Source: a virus
Length of the DNA stretch: 21,792 bases
Reading direction: 5' to 3' (one strand)
IMG/VR virus record: IMGVR_UViG_3300022905_000072
Location: 1 to 21,792 of that record
Within the stretch, counting starts at the first letter, position 1, and each line of letters begins with the position of its first letter. The notes beneath the pieces were generated by a model, which saw nothing but the letters and a program-made list of their open reading frames with translations, was not told the DNA's origin and ran no database searches. The translations under genes and the position numbers were made by a program. Positions 1 through 8,148 of this stretch are shown here, in pieces.

Positions 1-2465
1 TCCCAACTAAATATAAACCAGCCATCCTTTTCTTCCTTACCACCAATTACAGCAAATGCATCACCTACGAATGTTAATGAATTTGTTACTGCTTTGGCTA
101 AATCACCGTCTTCTGCAAAGTCTACCTCTTGTTTAATTAATTCTTGAAATGATTTGAGCCCTTGGGCAATGTTTGTTAATTCAGTACCTGCGCCCTTAAC
201 TGCATCAATACCTTTTTCAACAAGGTTCTCATCCCAGCTAAACGGACCCCAACCATCTTGAACTTCCATACCACCAATTGTAGCAAATGCTTTACTAACG
301 AATCCTAATGAATCTTTAATTGCTATGGCTAAAAATCCATCACTCTTAAAAGCCTCCTCTGTAAGTCCATACTTTTTTCTAAGATCAAGGAATCCTGCTA
401 AACCTTCAGTAATATCTTTAAGTGCTTTACCTGATCCTTTAACTGCATCAATACCTTTCTCTACATTATTTTCATCCCATTGAAATAAACCAAACATGGC
501 AGAGTCTGAAGTCTCATTAGCACCAATTGCAGCAAAAGCAGAATTTAAGAAACCTAATGTTTCGGTTATTGCAGTATTAAGATACCCACCGTCTTTAAAT
601 GCATCACCATCTAATCCGTATTTCTTTTTAAGATCTAAGAATGCACCTAAACCTTTTGTAATTTCCATAAGAGCTTTGCCGGAATCCATAACAGAATCGA
701 TACCTCTTTCGGTTGCATTAGGACTGAACGTGTTTCCGAATATTGCACCAAATAAACCACCAGGGCTTGCAGGTTCTCCACCAGCCTGAGCGAATGCTCC
801 ACTAACAGATCCTAAAGCTATTGCGAGTTCTTTTGAATCATCTTCAGTAAATCCTACGTCCTTAAATGCAGATAAGCCTTTAGACAATTCCTGTAAAGCC
901 AACCCGGCACCTGCATACATAGCGGATGCCGCAAGACCAGATCCACTCTGAATAACCCTGGTAAATAATCCACCTATCATACCAAACACGCCACTTTCAG
1001 GATTTATTCCAGAGAATGCCATTGCAACGGCTCCTAATGTAGTAGCAAGATCTTTAGAATCTTGTTCTGAAAAATCTAAATCTTTCATGGCCTGAAGACC
1101 TGGTGCTAACAAAAGTAAAGATCCACCAGCAGCAGCATAAAGAGCAGGGCCTAACAATACGGCTCCTGCCGATCCTGCAACTGCCAACCCAGCTAATGCC
1201 ATTATACCACCTACTGCCAATAGGACTCCACTTTGTATTCCAATGTCTCCTAATGACATCCCTTTAGTAGCATCAGCAAAAGGAACATAACCCATATTAA
1301 ACACGAGTAATCCAATACCATTTACTGCTAGCGACAATGCACCTTGTAAAATATTATTTACGCCAAATTTACCAACTAATGCGATGGCAGTTCCAATTCC
1401 TAGTATAGTAATACTTTGAATGAGTATATCACCAATACCAACAGTTGATGGGAAGGCTGCTGCAAATAGAGCATAACCTAATCCAAATACAACAAGACCT
1501 AATCCTATTATACTTAATGTCCCAGCTCCTCTTTTAATATTCTTTGACATCTTCTTACTTCCTAATAATGATACAGCCCCACCTATAAGTAGGATAGATA
1601 ATGTCATTCCAATTAAGACTGCAGGCTGCATAAGAACAATCATAGAAGCTAAAGCTGCTACTGCTAAACCAATACCAAATGCCAATAGTCCTTCAGCCAT
1701 CACAGTAAGAGCCCGTGACCCTCTCTTAATTCTTTTACTAAACTTTTTGCCACCTAACAAATAAAATACACCTCCCATAATGAAAAGCGTTGGTATAAGT
1801 ATTGGAAGACCAATAAGTCCTACTAGGATAAGAGGAGTTGATAATGCAAGAGCTGTTGCAAATTTCATTATAGCACCACCCATAGAGTCTAAAGCATCAA
1901 TTCCTTTTTGCACCTTCTTAACATCAAACTGTTCAAATTTTTCAAATGATTTGACTACAAAATCAAGGAATTTATCTACTGCCTTTTTTGGTACAATAGT
2001 CCAAAGTAACATAGCTTTACCTGTAAGTAAAGCACCCATTCCTAAATCTTTTAATGCTTGTGCACCACTACCTTTGATCTTTCCAGCACCTTTATCTGTT
2101 CCACTGCTTTTGGATGTAGAGGCTTTTGCAATTAATTCTAAATTCTTGGAATCTTTATTACCGAAAATTCTATCGACTGCATTTTGTCTAAGTCTGGCGA
2201 AGGCGAATGATTTACTCTGCTCAGCTTCCTGTGCTTGTACTTCTAATTGCCGCCCTAAAATAAATTCAATATTTCTTAAGCTAACTAATTGTTGCTGGGA
2301 TGTAGCTAAGATTTGTGCACTGAGCGCATCGCCACCATTACTGGAATTGCCCATCCCTTGAACAATGAATTCTTCAATTTTTTTGATGCTTTCATTAGTT
2401 TCATTTGCATAAGCCTCTATTTTTGATAGAGGGCTCATTAAGTCCTTAAGAGTTACAGCCGCCAT
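1..2465 (-). CDS. Tail tape-measure-like protein (3' end outside window)
   Basis: Open frame from ATG at 2465 with no stop down to the left edge (821 codons visible), so the C-terminus is missing. The N-terminus is polar and helical (start MAAVTLKDLMSPLSKIEAYA; glutamine-rich helix at about 55-85). A long glycine- and alanine-rich hydrophobic region follows at about 190-450, with several possible membrane segments and a degenerate repeat of about 62-64 residues anchored on KKFSKRIKRG and KKMSKNIKRG. The last 240 residues hold tandem 77-83-residue modules with GIDAVKG and DGW-FSW signatures. Length, hydrophobic core, repeats and position directly after a predicted frameshifted chaperone pair match tape-measure genes of long-tailed phages, which set tail length and act in DNA delivery. 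It is much longer than T4 gp29 (590 residues). I recognise no specific homologue, so the call rests on architecture and context. It starts 10 bases after the preceding stop. Confidence 0.62.
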   Translation of the reverse strand, partial: MAAVTLKDLMSPLSKIEAYANETNESIKKIEEFIVQGMGNSSNGGDALSAQILATSQQQLVSLRNIEFILGRQLEVQAQEAEQSKSFAFARLRQNAVDRIFGNKDSKNLELIAKASTSKSSGTDKGAGKIKGSGAQALKDLGMGALLTGKAMLLWTIVPKKAVDKFLDFVVKSFEKFEQFDVKKVQKGIDALDSMGGAIMKFATALALSTPLILVGLIGLPILIPTLFIMGGVFYLLGGKKFSKRIKRGSRALTVMAEGLLAFGIGLAVAALASMIVLMQPAVLIGMTLSILLIGGAVSLLGSKKMSKNIKRGAGTLSIIGLGLVVFGLGYALFAAAFPSTVGIGDILIQSITILGIGTAIALVGKFGVNNILQGALSLAVNGIGLLVFNMGYVPFADATKGMSLGDIGIQSGVLLAVGGIMALAGLAVAGSAGAVLLGPALYAAAGGSLLLLAPGLQAMKDLDFSEQDSKDLATTLGAVAMAFSGINPESGVFGMIGGLFTRVIQSGSGLAASAMYAGAGLALQELSKGLSAFKDVGFTEDDSKELAIALGSVSGAFAQAGGEPASPGGLFGAIFGNTFSPNATERGIDSVMDSGKALMEITKGLGAFLDLKKKYGLDGDAFKDGGYLNTAITETLGFLNSAFAAIGANETSDSAMFGLFQWDENNVEKGIDAVKGSGKALKDITEGLAGFLDLRKKYGLTEEAFKSDGFLAIAIKDSLGFVSKAFATIGGMEVQDGWGPFSWDENLVEKGIDAVKGAGTELTNIAQGLKSFQELIKQEVDFAEDGDLAKAVTNSLTFVGDAFAVIGGKEEKDGWFIFSW
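3..710 (-). repeat. Tandem protein-coding repeats in the tape-measure-like gene
   Basis: The reverse strand encodes repeated modules. The anchor Gly codon of the G-I-D motif lies at 704, 455 and 212, giving periods of 83 and 81 residues. The W codon of the W-D-E motif lies at 479, 236 and 5, giving periods of 81 and 77. Each unit reads roughly W-D-E-N, V-E-K-G-I-D, K-G-x-G, a helix ending G-L-x-x-F, a variable linker, then SLGFV-like and AFA-x-IGG segments. The DNA repeats are diverged, so this is old protein-level duplication rather than a recent DNA duplication. The array continues past the left edge. Confidence 0.75.
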
Positions 2466-2475
2466 AGTATATTTA

Positions 2476-2730
2476 TTAGAACTTAGGCATGCTTATTTTA
2501 GGCATTGATGGAGTTTTGTATGAAGACATACTTTTACTCATTTTATTTTGCATTCCGGACATATTCTTATATTGATCATCATAAGAAGACGTTTGTTTCT
2601 TTTCATCATCATTACGTTCTTTGATGATTTCATTAAACATTTCAAGAGTATACTCGTATTCATAGAAAGGTAGCAAATCCAACTCAGACGGTTGGAGATG
2701 CAACTTTTCCAATAAAAGAACTCTTATCTT
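2476..2730 (-). CDS. Frameshift extension of the tail-assembly chaperone (84 residues)
   Basis: This frame begins immediately after the stop of the 333-residue chaperone and is +1 relative to it. If a ribosome slips at CTT TAA, the next codon is AAG at 2730 and reading continues for 84 residues to the stop at 2476, giving a 417-residue fusion. The segment is a charged helix (PFYEYEYTLEMFNEIIKE) followed by an Met/Lys/Ser-rich tail ending SMPKISMPKF. The frame stays open upstream to an ATG at 2856, but that part is out of frame within the chaperone and has an unlikely composition. The first ATG downstream of the chaperone stop would lose 30 residues, so separate initiation is less attractive than frameshifting. 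Lambda G/GT is the model: a short chaperone plus a frameshifted long form encoded just before the tape-measure gene. A sequencing indel would look the same. Confidence 0.6.
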   Translation of the reverse strand, partial: KIRVLLLEKLHLQPSELDLLPFYEYEYTLEMFNEIIKERNDDEKKQTSSYDDQYKNMSGMQNKMSKSMSSYKTPSMPKISMPKF

Positions 2731-2734
2731 AAAG
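2728..2734 (-). promoter_or_regulatory. Candidate +1 ribosomal frameshift site CTT TAA G
   Basis: The last sense codon and stop of the 333-residue frame read CTT TAA followed by G. Slippage of the peptidyl-tRNA(Leu) from CTT to TTT places AAG in the A site and enters the downstream frame. This has the same logic as the CUU UGA site of bacterial release-factor-2 genes. A weak AGGA lies about 16 bases upstream, farther than the spacing used in the release-factor-2 gene, so no stimulator is evident. Confidence 0.5.
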
Positions 2735-3730
2735 AAGTTCAGAAGTGATATCCTGAATAATAAAGAGAGCCTTGACGCCGCCGGGAAAGGAAAGCGGGAC
2801 TGTGACCTCCGCATCACAACTTTCACATGGATAGACAAACTCAGGCTTGACTCCAATTTTCGCTTTTTCTACAAGTCTATAAACAATTGAATATTTACTT
2901 GCATCCCAACCTTGGAAATTGGTTATAGCAGAAAAGATTTCATTATCATTAAAACCTCTCCATTCTCTTTGTACATAAGGAAGCACAGTAAGAGATGCTT
3001 TATCCCAAGATTTATTTTCCTCTTCACGTTTTCTAATCCAATTAGTAATAGCTCTCATTACTCCGATCGTAGGTGGTGCTAATGTAATCTCTCCATGATT
3101 TTTAGTAGGAATTGTATAGCACTTATTTTGATAATCATAATATTTTTCTAATAGTTCATCAGTTTCCTGGAATTGTAGATTAGATGTTTTAAGCTCTACG
3201 GATTCCTGAGATTTACAGCTAGGAGTGGAACATCCTTTTTTACCAATTGGCATCATAAGTTTATTTTCACCTTGCTTAAACGTAAGTTCTCTAATTGATA
3301 AAATAAGGTAAATTCTATCTTCTTCCAATACGTCTCTATAAGATCCTCTCTGTGTACCGTACATTATTTTAGTACAATTAACAAGAATAGAATTTAACTT
3401 TTCATCTACATCTAAGATGTTATCCTCATCTACTGTTGAAAAATCTCTAATCTCACCAACTCTTGCGGCTCTGATATGAATTTCAAAATCTTCTCTATAG
3501 AAACGCCCACCCGATGGGAACTGTGTTAAATCTAATTTAACATGCCCAGCCAATGATTGTATTCTTTTAATTTCTGGATCATCAGGTGAAACTACACCAG
3601 AACCTCTAGTTGTGTCAACTTTACCTAGCTCTTTAATAGTACCGCTTTCATCAGTTACTACAGCAGCAGTATCCTGAATACTTTCAGCTGCTTCAAATTC
3701 CTTTTTAATATTGTCCTCGTGACTACTCAT
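2729..3730 (-). CDS. Tail-assembly chaperone / T4 gp26-gp51-like baseplate hub family
   Basis: Protein of 333 residues. The N-terminal 60 residues look disordered and acidic. The core begins with F-P-S-G-G-x-F-Y at 71-78, then I-H-I-R and V-G-E-I-R-D-F, a motif order I associate with the T4 gp26/gp51 baseplate-hub family (T4 members are about 210-250 residues). Four cysteines could form a zinc ribbon: C167 and C172, then C302 and C305 in YPCESCDAE. A bipartite layout, with the finger halves at the middle and C-terminus, fits the family. It starts two bases after the endonuclease gene stop and has no Shine-Dalgarno sequence. Its 3' end holds the proposed frameshift site, and the next gene is tape-measure-like, so the probable job is chaperoning the tape measure during tail assembly. 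The family call is by motif pattern only. Confidence 0.62.
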   Translation of the reverse strand: MSSHEDNIKKEFEAAESIQDTAAVVTDESGTIKELGKVDTTRGSGVVSPDDPEIKRIQSLAGHVKLDLTQFPSGGRFYREDFEIHIRAARVGEIRDFSTVDEDNILDVDEKLNSILVNCTKIMYGTQRGSYRDVLEEDRIYLILSIRELTFKQGENKLMMPIGKKGCSTPSCKSQESVELKTSNLQFQETDELLEKYYDYQNKCYTIPTKNHGEITLAPPTIGVMRAITNWIRKREEENKSWDKASLTVLPYVQREWRGFNDNEIFSAITNFQGWDASKYSIVYRLVEKAKIGVKPEFVYPCESCDAEVTVPLSFPGGVKALFIIQDITSELL

Positions 3731-3732
3731 AA

Positions 3733-4203
3733 TTATTTAGATTTTATTAATTGTTTTTCTGGTGATGTCTCTTTTACAATATGCTCTACTATTAATTGCC
3801 TAACATATCTTGATACGGGCATCGGTTTTGTTTTTGTTTCCATTGATTTTTGGATAATGATAGAATTTAAATTATCTTCATCTTCTGGGGTTAATAAGAC
3901 TTGTAATTTTTTTGTAAGTCTTTTCTTTTGTGGGATCATTTCTTGGACGCTTTCGTTATAACCATATTTAGGATTATCGGCTTTAAATTTTTTAATCCAA
4001 AATTCAAGTCTATCCATAATATGACCTAGTGATTCATCTTGTCCAAATTCTTCTAATGTAGTTTTAGTAAAGGATCTTAAACCAAAATCTTTTACCGCCC
4101 TCTTAATGTATTTTCCTGTACCTAAGTTGTTTGGATTATCATTAACAGAGTAGCCTACATAAATCTTCCCATCTGTTTGATTTTCTACTTTAAATATAGT
4201 CAT
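3733..4203 (-). CDS. GIY-YIG endonuclease with C-terminal ribbon-helix-helix domain
   Basis: A 156-residue protein. Residues 2-17 carry the paired strands of a GIY-YIG domain, with TIF in place of GIY and GKIYVG for YIG. A basic helix follows (KYIKRAVKDFG, R35). E67 in RLEFWIKKF sits where the metal-binding glutamate is expected, and GYN at 81-83 completes the fold. Residues about 98-145 (VLLTPEDEDNLNSI, then PVSRYVRQLIVEHI) look like a ribbon-helix-helix DNA-binding unit. The combination suggests a free-standing homing-type endonuclease comparable in kind to T4 Seg proteins. It lies between the tail tube and tail chaperone genes, behind a terminator and its own promoter-like motif. The first motif is degenerate (T-I-F), so activity is uncertain. 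Confidence 0.72.
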   Translation of the reverse strand: MTIFKVENQTDGKIYVGYSVNDNPNNLGTGKYIKRAVKDFGLRSFTKTTLEEFGQDESLGHIMDRLEFWIKKFKADNPKYGYNESVQEMIPQKKRLTKKLQVLLTPEDEDNLNSIIIQKSMETKTKPMPVSRYVRQLIVEHIVKETSPEKQLIKSK

Positions 4204-4225
4204 GTGTTTTAGATTATGTATTCTA

Positions 4226-4238
4226 TATTATATATTAG
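4226..4238 (-). promoter_or_regulatory. Late-promoter-like motif CTAATATATAATA
   Basis: Reverse-strand CTAATATATAATA lies between the tail-tube terminator and the endonuclease ATG. Its AATATATAA core ends 25 bases before the start codon. The same 13-mer is upstream of the gene starting at 20472. It resembles the T4 late-promoter box TATAAATA. It is the only evident promoter for the endonuclease-chaperone-tape-measure block. Confidence 0.5.
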
Positions 4239-4247
4239 TGCTATGAC

Positions 4248-4273
4248 AAAAAAACTGGCCCTAAGGCCAGTTT
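4248..4273 (-). terminator. Rho-independent terminator after the tail tube gene
   Basis: Perfect 9-bp inverted repeat, AAACTGGCC (4252-4260) and GGCCAGTTT (4265-4273), with a 4-base loop. On the minus strand the stem runs into seven T residues. It lies about 28 bases after the stop of the tail tube gene, so it ends that transcript. On the plus strand there is no T tract. Confidence 0.9.
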
Positions 4274-4301
4274 CTAAAAATATATTTAATGAACTTATAG
4301 A

Positions 4302-4865
4302 TTAAAGATTTGTAGCTCCAACATTTTCTTCAACCCAGTGATCACAACGGTAAGTCATTGTTAAATCAGCGGCATCTGGAGTTTCATAATTCAATTCATC
4401 TACGAAATCAGGTTGTCCTGTTGGGAATACATCTTTACAAGTAATCTTTCTGAAAATATCACCTGCTCTGTTGTACTGTACAATAATCATACTTCCAACA
4501 TAATCCTTTTTCAATCCCATTTCGCCGGTTAGTGGATCATAAATCAATTTGTACCAGTTACGGAATGTGTTGTAAATGTAGTTTTCATTTGCTTCATTCA
4601 GGTTTAAGCTGAAGTTGAGTGTGAGATCCAAGAATGTTTGTCCTGGCATACTTGCAAACGAACGATCAGCAAATTTATATTTCTGACCGATTGCATCTAC
4701 AGATGGATTAAGGTTATTTAATCCTCCGATAGTTTTAACCTGTTCCAAGATTAATCCTGTATCATCACCTAATGGGCTGAACACAGTTACCTCGAAAAGG
4801 TTTGGTTGGATAGGTTCATATCTCTGACTGCTGGCCCTTGATTGTGTATAATGTGGTAATGGCAT
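4302..4865 (-). CDS. 19: Tail tube protein (T4 gp19-like)
   Basis: A 187-residue protein (T4 gp19 has 163) that should polymerise as the inner tail tube. Near the N-terminus it reads Q-P-N-L-F-E-V-T-V-F, then the conserved loop region with SFASMPGQTF, followed by alternating beta strands (LDLTLNFSLN, VGSMIIVQYN). A helix FRNWYKLIYDP and an ending YETPDAADLTMTYRCDHW match the tube-protein pattern in which the last strand mediates ring contacts. It lies directly downstream of the sheath gene, the T4 order 18-19. A promoter-like GAATATATAA lies 17 bases before ATG and an intrinsic terminator follows, so it is probably also expressed as its own abundant short transcript. Confidence 0.9.
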   Translation of the reverse strand: MPLPHYTQSRASSQRYEPIQPNLFEVTVFSPLGDDTGLILEQVKTIGGLNNLNPSVDAIGQKYKFADRSFASMPGQTFLDLTLNFSLNLNEANENYIYNTFRNWYKLIYDPLTGEMGLKKDYVGSMIIVQYNRAGDIFRKITCKDVFPTGQPDFVDELNYETPDAADLTMTYRCDHWVEENVGATNL

Positions 4866-4881
4866 AACTTATCTTATTTTT

Positions 4882-4891
4882 TTATATATTC
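4882..4891 (-). promoter_or_regulatory. Late-promoter-like motif before the tail tube gene
   Basis: Reverse-strand GAATATATAA followed by an A run, in the 38-base gap between sheath and tube genes. The core ends 17 bases upstream of the tube ATG at 4865. It matches the motif upstream of the gene 16-like and membrane-protein genes. Confidence 0.5.
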
Positions 4892-4903
4892 ATCTTTCTT
4901 TTC

Positions 4904-7900
4904 TTATTGGAAGTTACCTGAGCTTATTGCACCTGTTTTAAGGATTGTAGTTCTTTGTACGAGAACTTCCATACCTCTTACTGGCTCGATATAAGTATCA
5001 AGGATACCTACATTCTGATCTATAACTTCTGGAGTATTATTAGTTTCATCCATAACATTCTTAAAGTCAAAAACACCATCATCGTTTTGAACGGTTGATA
5101 AGAAGTTATCAGCAAGAGTTTTAATTTCCAATCTAGTTTGAGCTGTGTTAAATTCAAATAAGTAGTTTTTCAGGATTGCTTCAATACCATCTTGGATGTA
5201 AATTACAACCTCTCTAACATTAATTGAGCTTAACGCAGATTTTGTAGTTTGCTGTGCTGTTTTATTAGCAAAGATTGTTGGGCCAGTTCCACTTTGGAAT
5301 ACAATTGGATTCAATCCAAATGGTTCTAAGTATTCTCTGTCCTCTTTACCAAGATTTAATTCTAAACCTACAACTCCAGTTCCACCTACAACGCCTCTAC
5401 GAACACCTGCAACTAATGACCACGGTAAAGCATTTTCATACTTTGCAATAAAGTTATTAGAAACATACGGTGCTGGTACAACGTTTATGTTCTTTCCTAA
5501 ATCTCTTACAGTAATGAAAGGATAGTAGAATGCGCCAAAGCTTGCACCTTGTGTTGGTGAAGGTAATGAGTATCTTACCGTTGGATTTTTACTAAGATCT
5601 CCACCAGTAGAAATAAATCTAGAGGAAAGCGATCCAGTTGCATCCAAGAAGGAAGGATCTGTATTATTCTTAAAGTCTTTAGCAGAAGGTGCATTAATTA
5701 TTGCAAATGCATTCTTTCTAGTAGAACATAAGTTTGTATAAATTGCCTTAGATCCACTTTCAATACCGTTTCCGAACGTATCAACTAAATATCTGAAGTT
5801 AATTGTTTCTCTATCAGTTAATGCTTTAAACAGGTTAGTTCCATTAAGAGTACCATTTAATATAGCATTCTGTCTTTCGTTAGTTCCGTTAGGTACATGT
5901 TTTGTATTATCTAACCTAAACCCATCTAAAGTAAATATGTTTAAGTAATCAATCCATGAATCTATTGGGTAATACAATTCAACCTTTTTAATACCGCCTG
6001 CAGTGGAAATTGAAATTTCACTTTGGCAAGTAACTAATAATGCCGTTTTGCCTGCAGGAATTGTACTATATTCAGAATTTGTTAATCCGCCTTGTACAAT
6101 ATTGATTCTGGTTAATCTTGAGTGAGGTACTGAAACAGAACCTTCAAAGTGTACTAAGTAGTTACCTACAACCACATCAGCAGCATCAGGATTAGCAGCA
6201 TCAATTAATACTTGGTTAGGCTTAAGAGCAGTTTCAGTTAATGAATCAGCCAAGATATCAATAGAAAGGTTATTTGCACCTTTCAGAGTTTGAATACCTA
6301 AAATATTTGCACCGTATGCAACAGCATCAGAATTTAAGAATACACCTGTACCATCTAAAGTAAACTGGGCATGTGGAGTCAAAGTGTTAAATGCATCTTC
6401 CTGGTAAGGAGTTATCTGAACCGATGGCAAGTTATATGCCGGGTCAGATATTCCAACAGTATCAACAGCAGTTGTTGGTGTTCCTACATGAATAGATCCG
6501 TAATCTACAGCATTAAATACTAAGTAAGAAGTATATTGAATCCCACCTACTTCATATACAGCTTCATCCCCATCAGTAAGAGTACCGTTTGAGAATTGGC
6601 TATATAAGGTAGATCCGTAAGAACCTATAATTCCAGCGGTTGGGTTAGATAATGGTAATTCATCAGCAACGAATCCAAAGTCACCTTCGTTAATGTAAGT
6701 GTATGTTGCGCCAGTTGTTGGGAAATCTCCTATTGCAACACCGCCTACAGAAGAAAGTAATAATGTAACGGTGTTTCCAACTACTTGGTGAGAAGTAACA
6801 GGAACATATTTTGAAATAACAGAATCAAAAATATAAGTACCTACAACAGTTGAACTATTTGCAGTCATATTAGCAAATGCATCAAAGAATGAATCACCTG
6901 CAGTTCCTTGTATTTGAATTTGAATATCTCCACCCGAAACAGCCGTAACGGAAATTAATTCTGTACCTTGTGTAACTGTATTAGGGACAGTGGCAGCTCT
7001 TGCATAATTTACGTCGGATACAATAGCACCGCTGTAAGATAAGAAGTTTACATCATCCTGTAAAGAAGTTGCTTGAGTATATTCTAAATTATGACCAATG
7101 AGATCAAGACCACCAGCAACACCGTCAATTAAAAAGTCTCCGCTAAAGAGATCCTCATTAACTGCAACAAATAATCCAGTAGATGCAGTATCAGCATTTA
7201 CAACTTTTTCTACGAAAAGGTTATTACCAATAAGATCCACAAAATCAGGAATAAGAGAAGCAGTGTAAGTTGCAATTAGATCAACCTCAGACTCATTAAA
7301 GAATTCTGCAATCTTAGTATCAGTTGCATCAGAATCAAATACTCTCCTCTTTAAACCCTGTGTCTTATCAAAATAGGTTTGGAATGTTGGATCAGCTTCA
7401 AATCTTTCGTAAGGTGTAGCAGAACTAAAGTCTCCACCAAAATTTCCACCAATTACAAAAATATCAACTAAGAAGTCGGATACTAAACTGTCCTTATCTA
7501 AGAATCCTGGAACGTTTGCAGCGCCATACCACTCTTCAACAGTTACATTAAAACCTGCAGAATTAGCAGCAGAAGCTTTTCTTACAATAACAGAAATAGG
7601 ATTTTGTCCTAAATTCACCATGTCTAATAGATCATTAGTTGTGGTAGAACTTAATGTTGTTCTGTTTGCATTTACATTATCTAGGAATGCATCAGAATCT
7701 GGATAGAAGAATTTATCTCTATTATAAAATTTTTGGTATTCTCCCATTGCACCACCATTAGCCTGAGCCTCTGGTGTTGCAGCCGTACCAAACTTAAGGT
7801 ACTCTACTTGGTCAGCAGAATCTAAATTAAGAAGATTAAGAGCAAGAATAGGTCCTCTTTCCAATGCTGCTAAACAGCTTCTGTGGAAAAAAGAATCCTT

Positions 7901-8110
7901 TCTTTCTAAGTTTCTGTCAATATCGCCATATACTTGCTTAAAGAATGCAGTATCTGGTATAAATACAGGAGTATTGAAAGGTCCTGTCTTAGAGAAACCA
8001 ACAATTAATCTTGTCTGATTAGCAGGGATACTAACAACTTGAGACTTATCGAATTCAAATCTATAAGTTCCTGCAGCTTTAATCGAAGCGATTTTTGGAT
8101 CTAGTGCCAT
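4904..8110 (-). CDS. 18: Tail sheath protein (T4 gp18-like), oversized
   Basis: Contractile tail sheath subunit. The N-terminus has typical sheath features (TRLIVGFSKTGPFNTPVFI at about 33-51, then a F-K-Q-V-Y-G-D strand-loop). The C-terminal third carries the conserved core: RETINFRYLVDTFGNG near 770-785, ALPWSLVAGVRRG near 925, then EDREYLEPFGLNPIVF and the last helix-strand segment used for inter-subunit linkage (VREVVIYIQDGIEAIL, YIEPVRGMEVLVQRT). At 1068 residues it is about 400 longer than T4 gp18 (659). The excess lies in the middle, about 150-750, as serine/threonine/glycine-rich beta-type sequence likely to sit on the outer tail surface. It lies between terminase and tube genes as in T4, with a promoter-like motif in the leader and no Shine-Dalgarno sequence. 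Confidence 0.92.
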   Translation of the reverse strand: MALDPKIASIKAAGTYRFEFDKSQVVSIPANQTRLIVGFSKTGPFNTPVFIPDTAFFKQVYGDIDRNLERKDSFFHRSCLAALERGPILALNLLNLDSADQVEYLKFGTAATPEAQANGGAMGEYQKFYNRDKFFYPDSDAFLDNVNANRTTLSSTTTNDLLDMVNLGQNPISVIVRKASAANSAGFNVTVEEWYGAANVPGFLDKDSLVSDFLVDIFVIGGNFGGDFSSATPYERFEADPTFQTYFDKTQGLKRRVFDSDATDTKIAEFFNESEVDLIATYTASLIPDFVDLIGNNLFVEKVVNADTASTGLFVAVNEDLFSGDFLIDGVAGGLDLIGHNLEYTQATSLQDDVNFLSYSGAIVSDVNYARAATVPNTVTQGTELISVTAVSGGDIQIQIQGTAGDSFFDAFANMTANSSTVVGTYIFDSVISKYVPVTSHQVVGNTVTLLLSSVGGVAIGDFPTTGATYTYINEGDFGFVADELPLSNPTAGIIGSYGSTLYSQFSNGTLTDGDEAVYEVGGIQYTSYLVFNAVDYGSIHVGTPTTAVDTVGISDPAYNLPSVQITPYQEDAFNTLTPHAQFTLDGTGVFLNSDAVAYGANILGIQTLKGANNLSIDILADSLTETALKPNQVLIDAANPDAADVVVGNYLVHFEGSVSVPHSRLTRINIVQGGLTNSEYSTIPAGKTALLVTCQSEISISTAGGIKKVELYYPIDSWIDYLNIFTLDGFRLDNTKHVPNGTNERQNAILNGTLNGTNLFKALTDRETINFRYLVDTFGNGIESGSKAIYTNLCSTRKNAFAIINAPSAKDFKNNTDPSFLDATGSLSSRFISTGGDLSKNPTVRYSLPSPTQGASFGAFYYPFITVRDLGKNINVVPAPYVSNNFIAKYENALPWSLVAGVRRGVVGGTGVVGLELNLGKEDREYLEPFGLNPIVFQSGTGPTIFANKTAQQTTKSALSSINVREVVIYIQDGIEAILKNYLFEFNTAQTRLEIKTLADNFLSTVQNDDGVFDFKNVMDETNNTPEVIDQNVGILDTYIEPVRGMEVLVQRTTILKTGAISSGNFQ

Positions 8111-8138
8111 CTTATATTATTTTTTTTATTTGCTTTTT

Positions 8139-8148
8139 TTATATATCC
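8139..8148 (-). promoter_or_regulatory. Late-promoter-like motif before the sheath gene
   Basis: Reverse-strand GGATATATAA followed by an A run, 29 bases upstream of the sheath ATG at 8110. It differs by one base from the GAATATATAA form found upstream of other late-type genes. The leader is almost entirely A/T. Confidence 0.45.

Noticed and set aside
1780-2361. Plus-strand open frame of 193 residues
   Set aside because: It lies wholly opposite the tape-measure-like gene, shows low-complexity Ser/Pro/Leu composition and has no recognisable motif, so it is an antisense shadow.
2734-2790. A -1 slippery heptamer in the chaperone overlap
   Set aside because: The downstream frame is +1 (or -2) relative to the chaperone, so a -1 slip would not reach it. 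I also see no convincing -2 site of the Mu type.
2731-2856. Upstream part of the extension frame, starting at ATG 2856
   Set aside because: It overlaps the conserved zinc-ribbon end of the chaperone out of frame, and its composition is arginine/serine/leucine noise. The real use of this frame probably begins after the chaperone stop.
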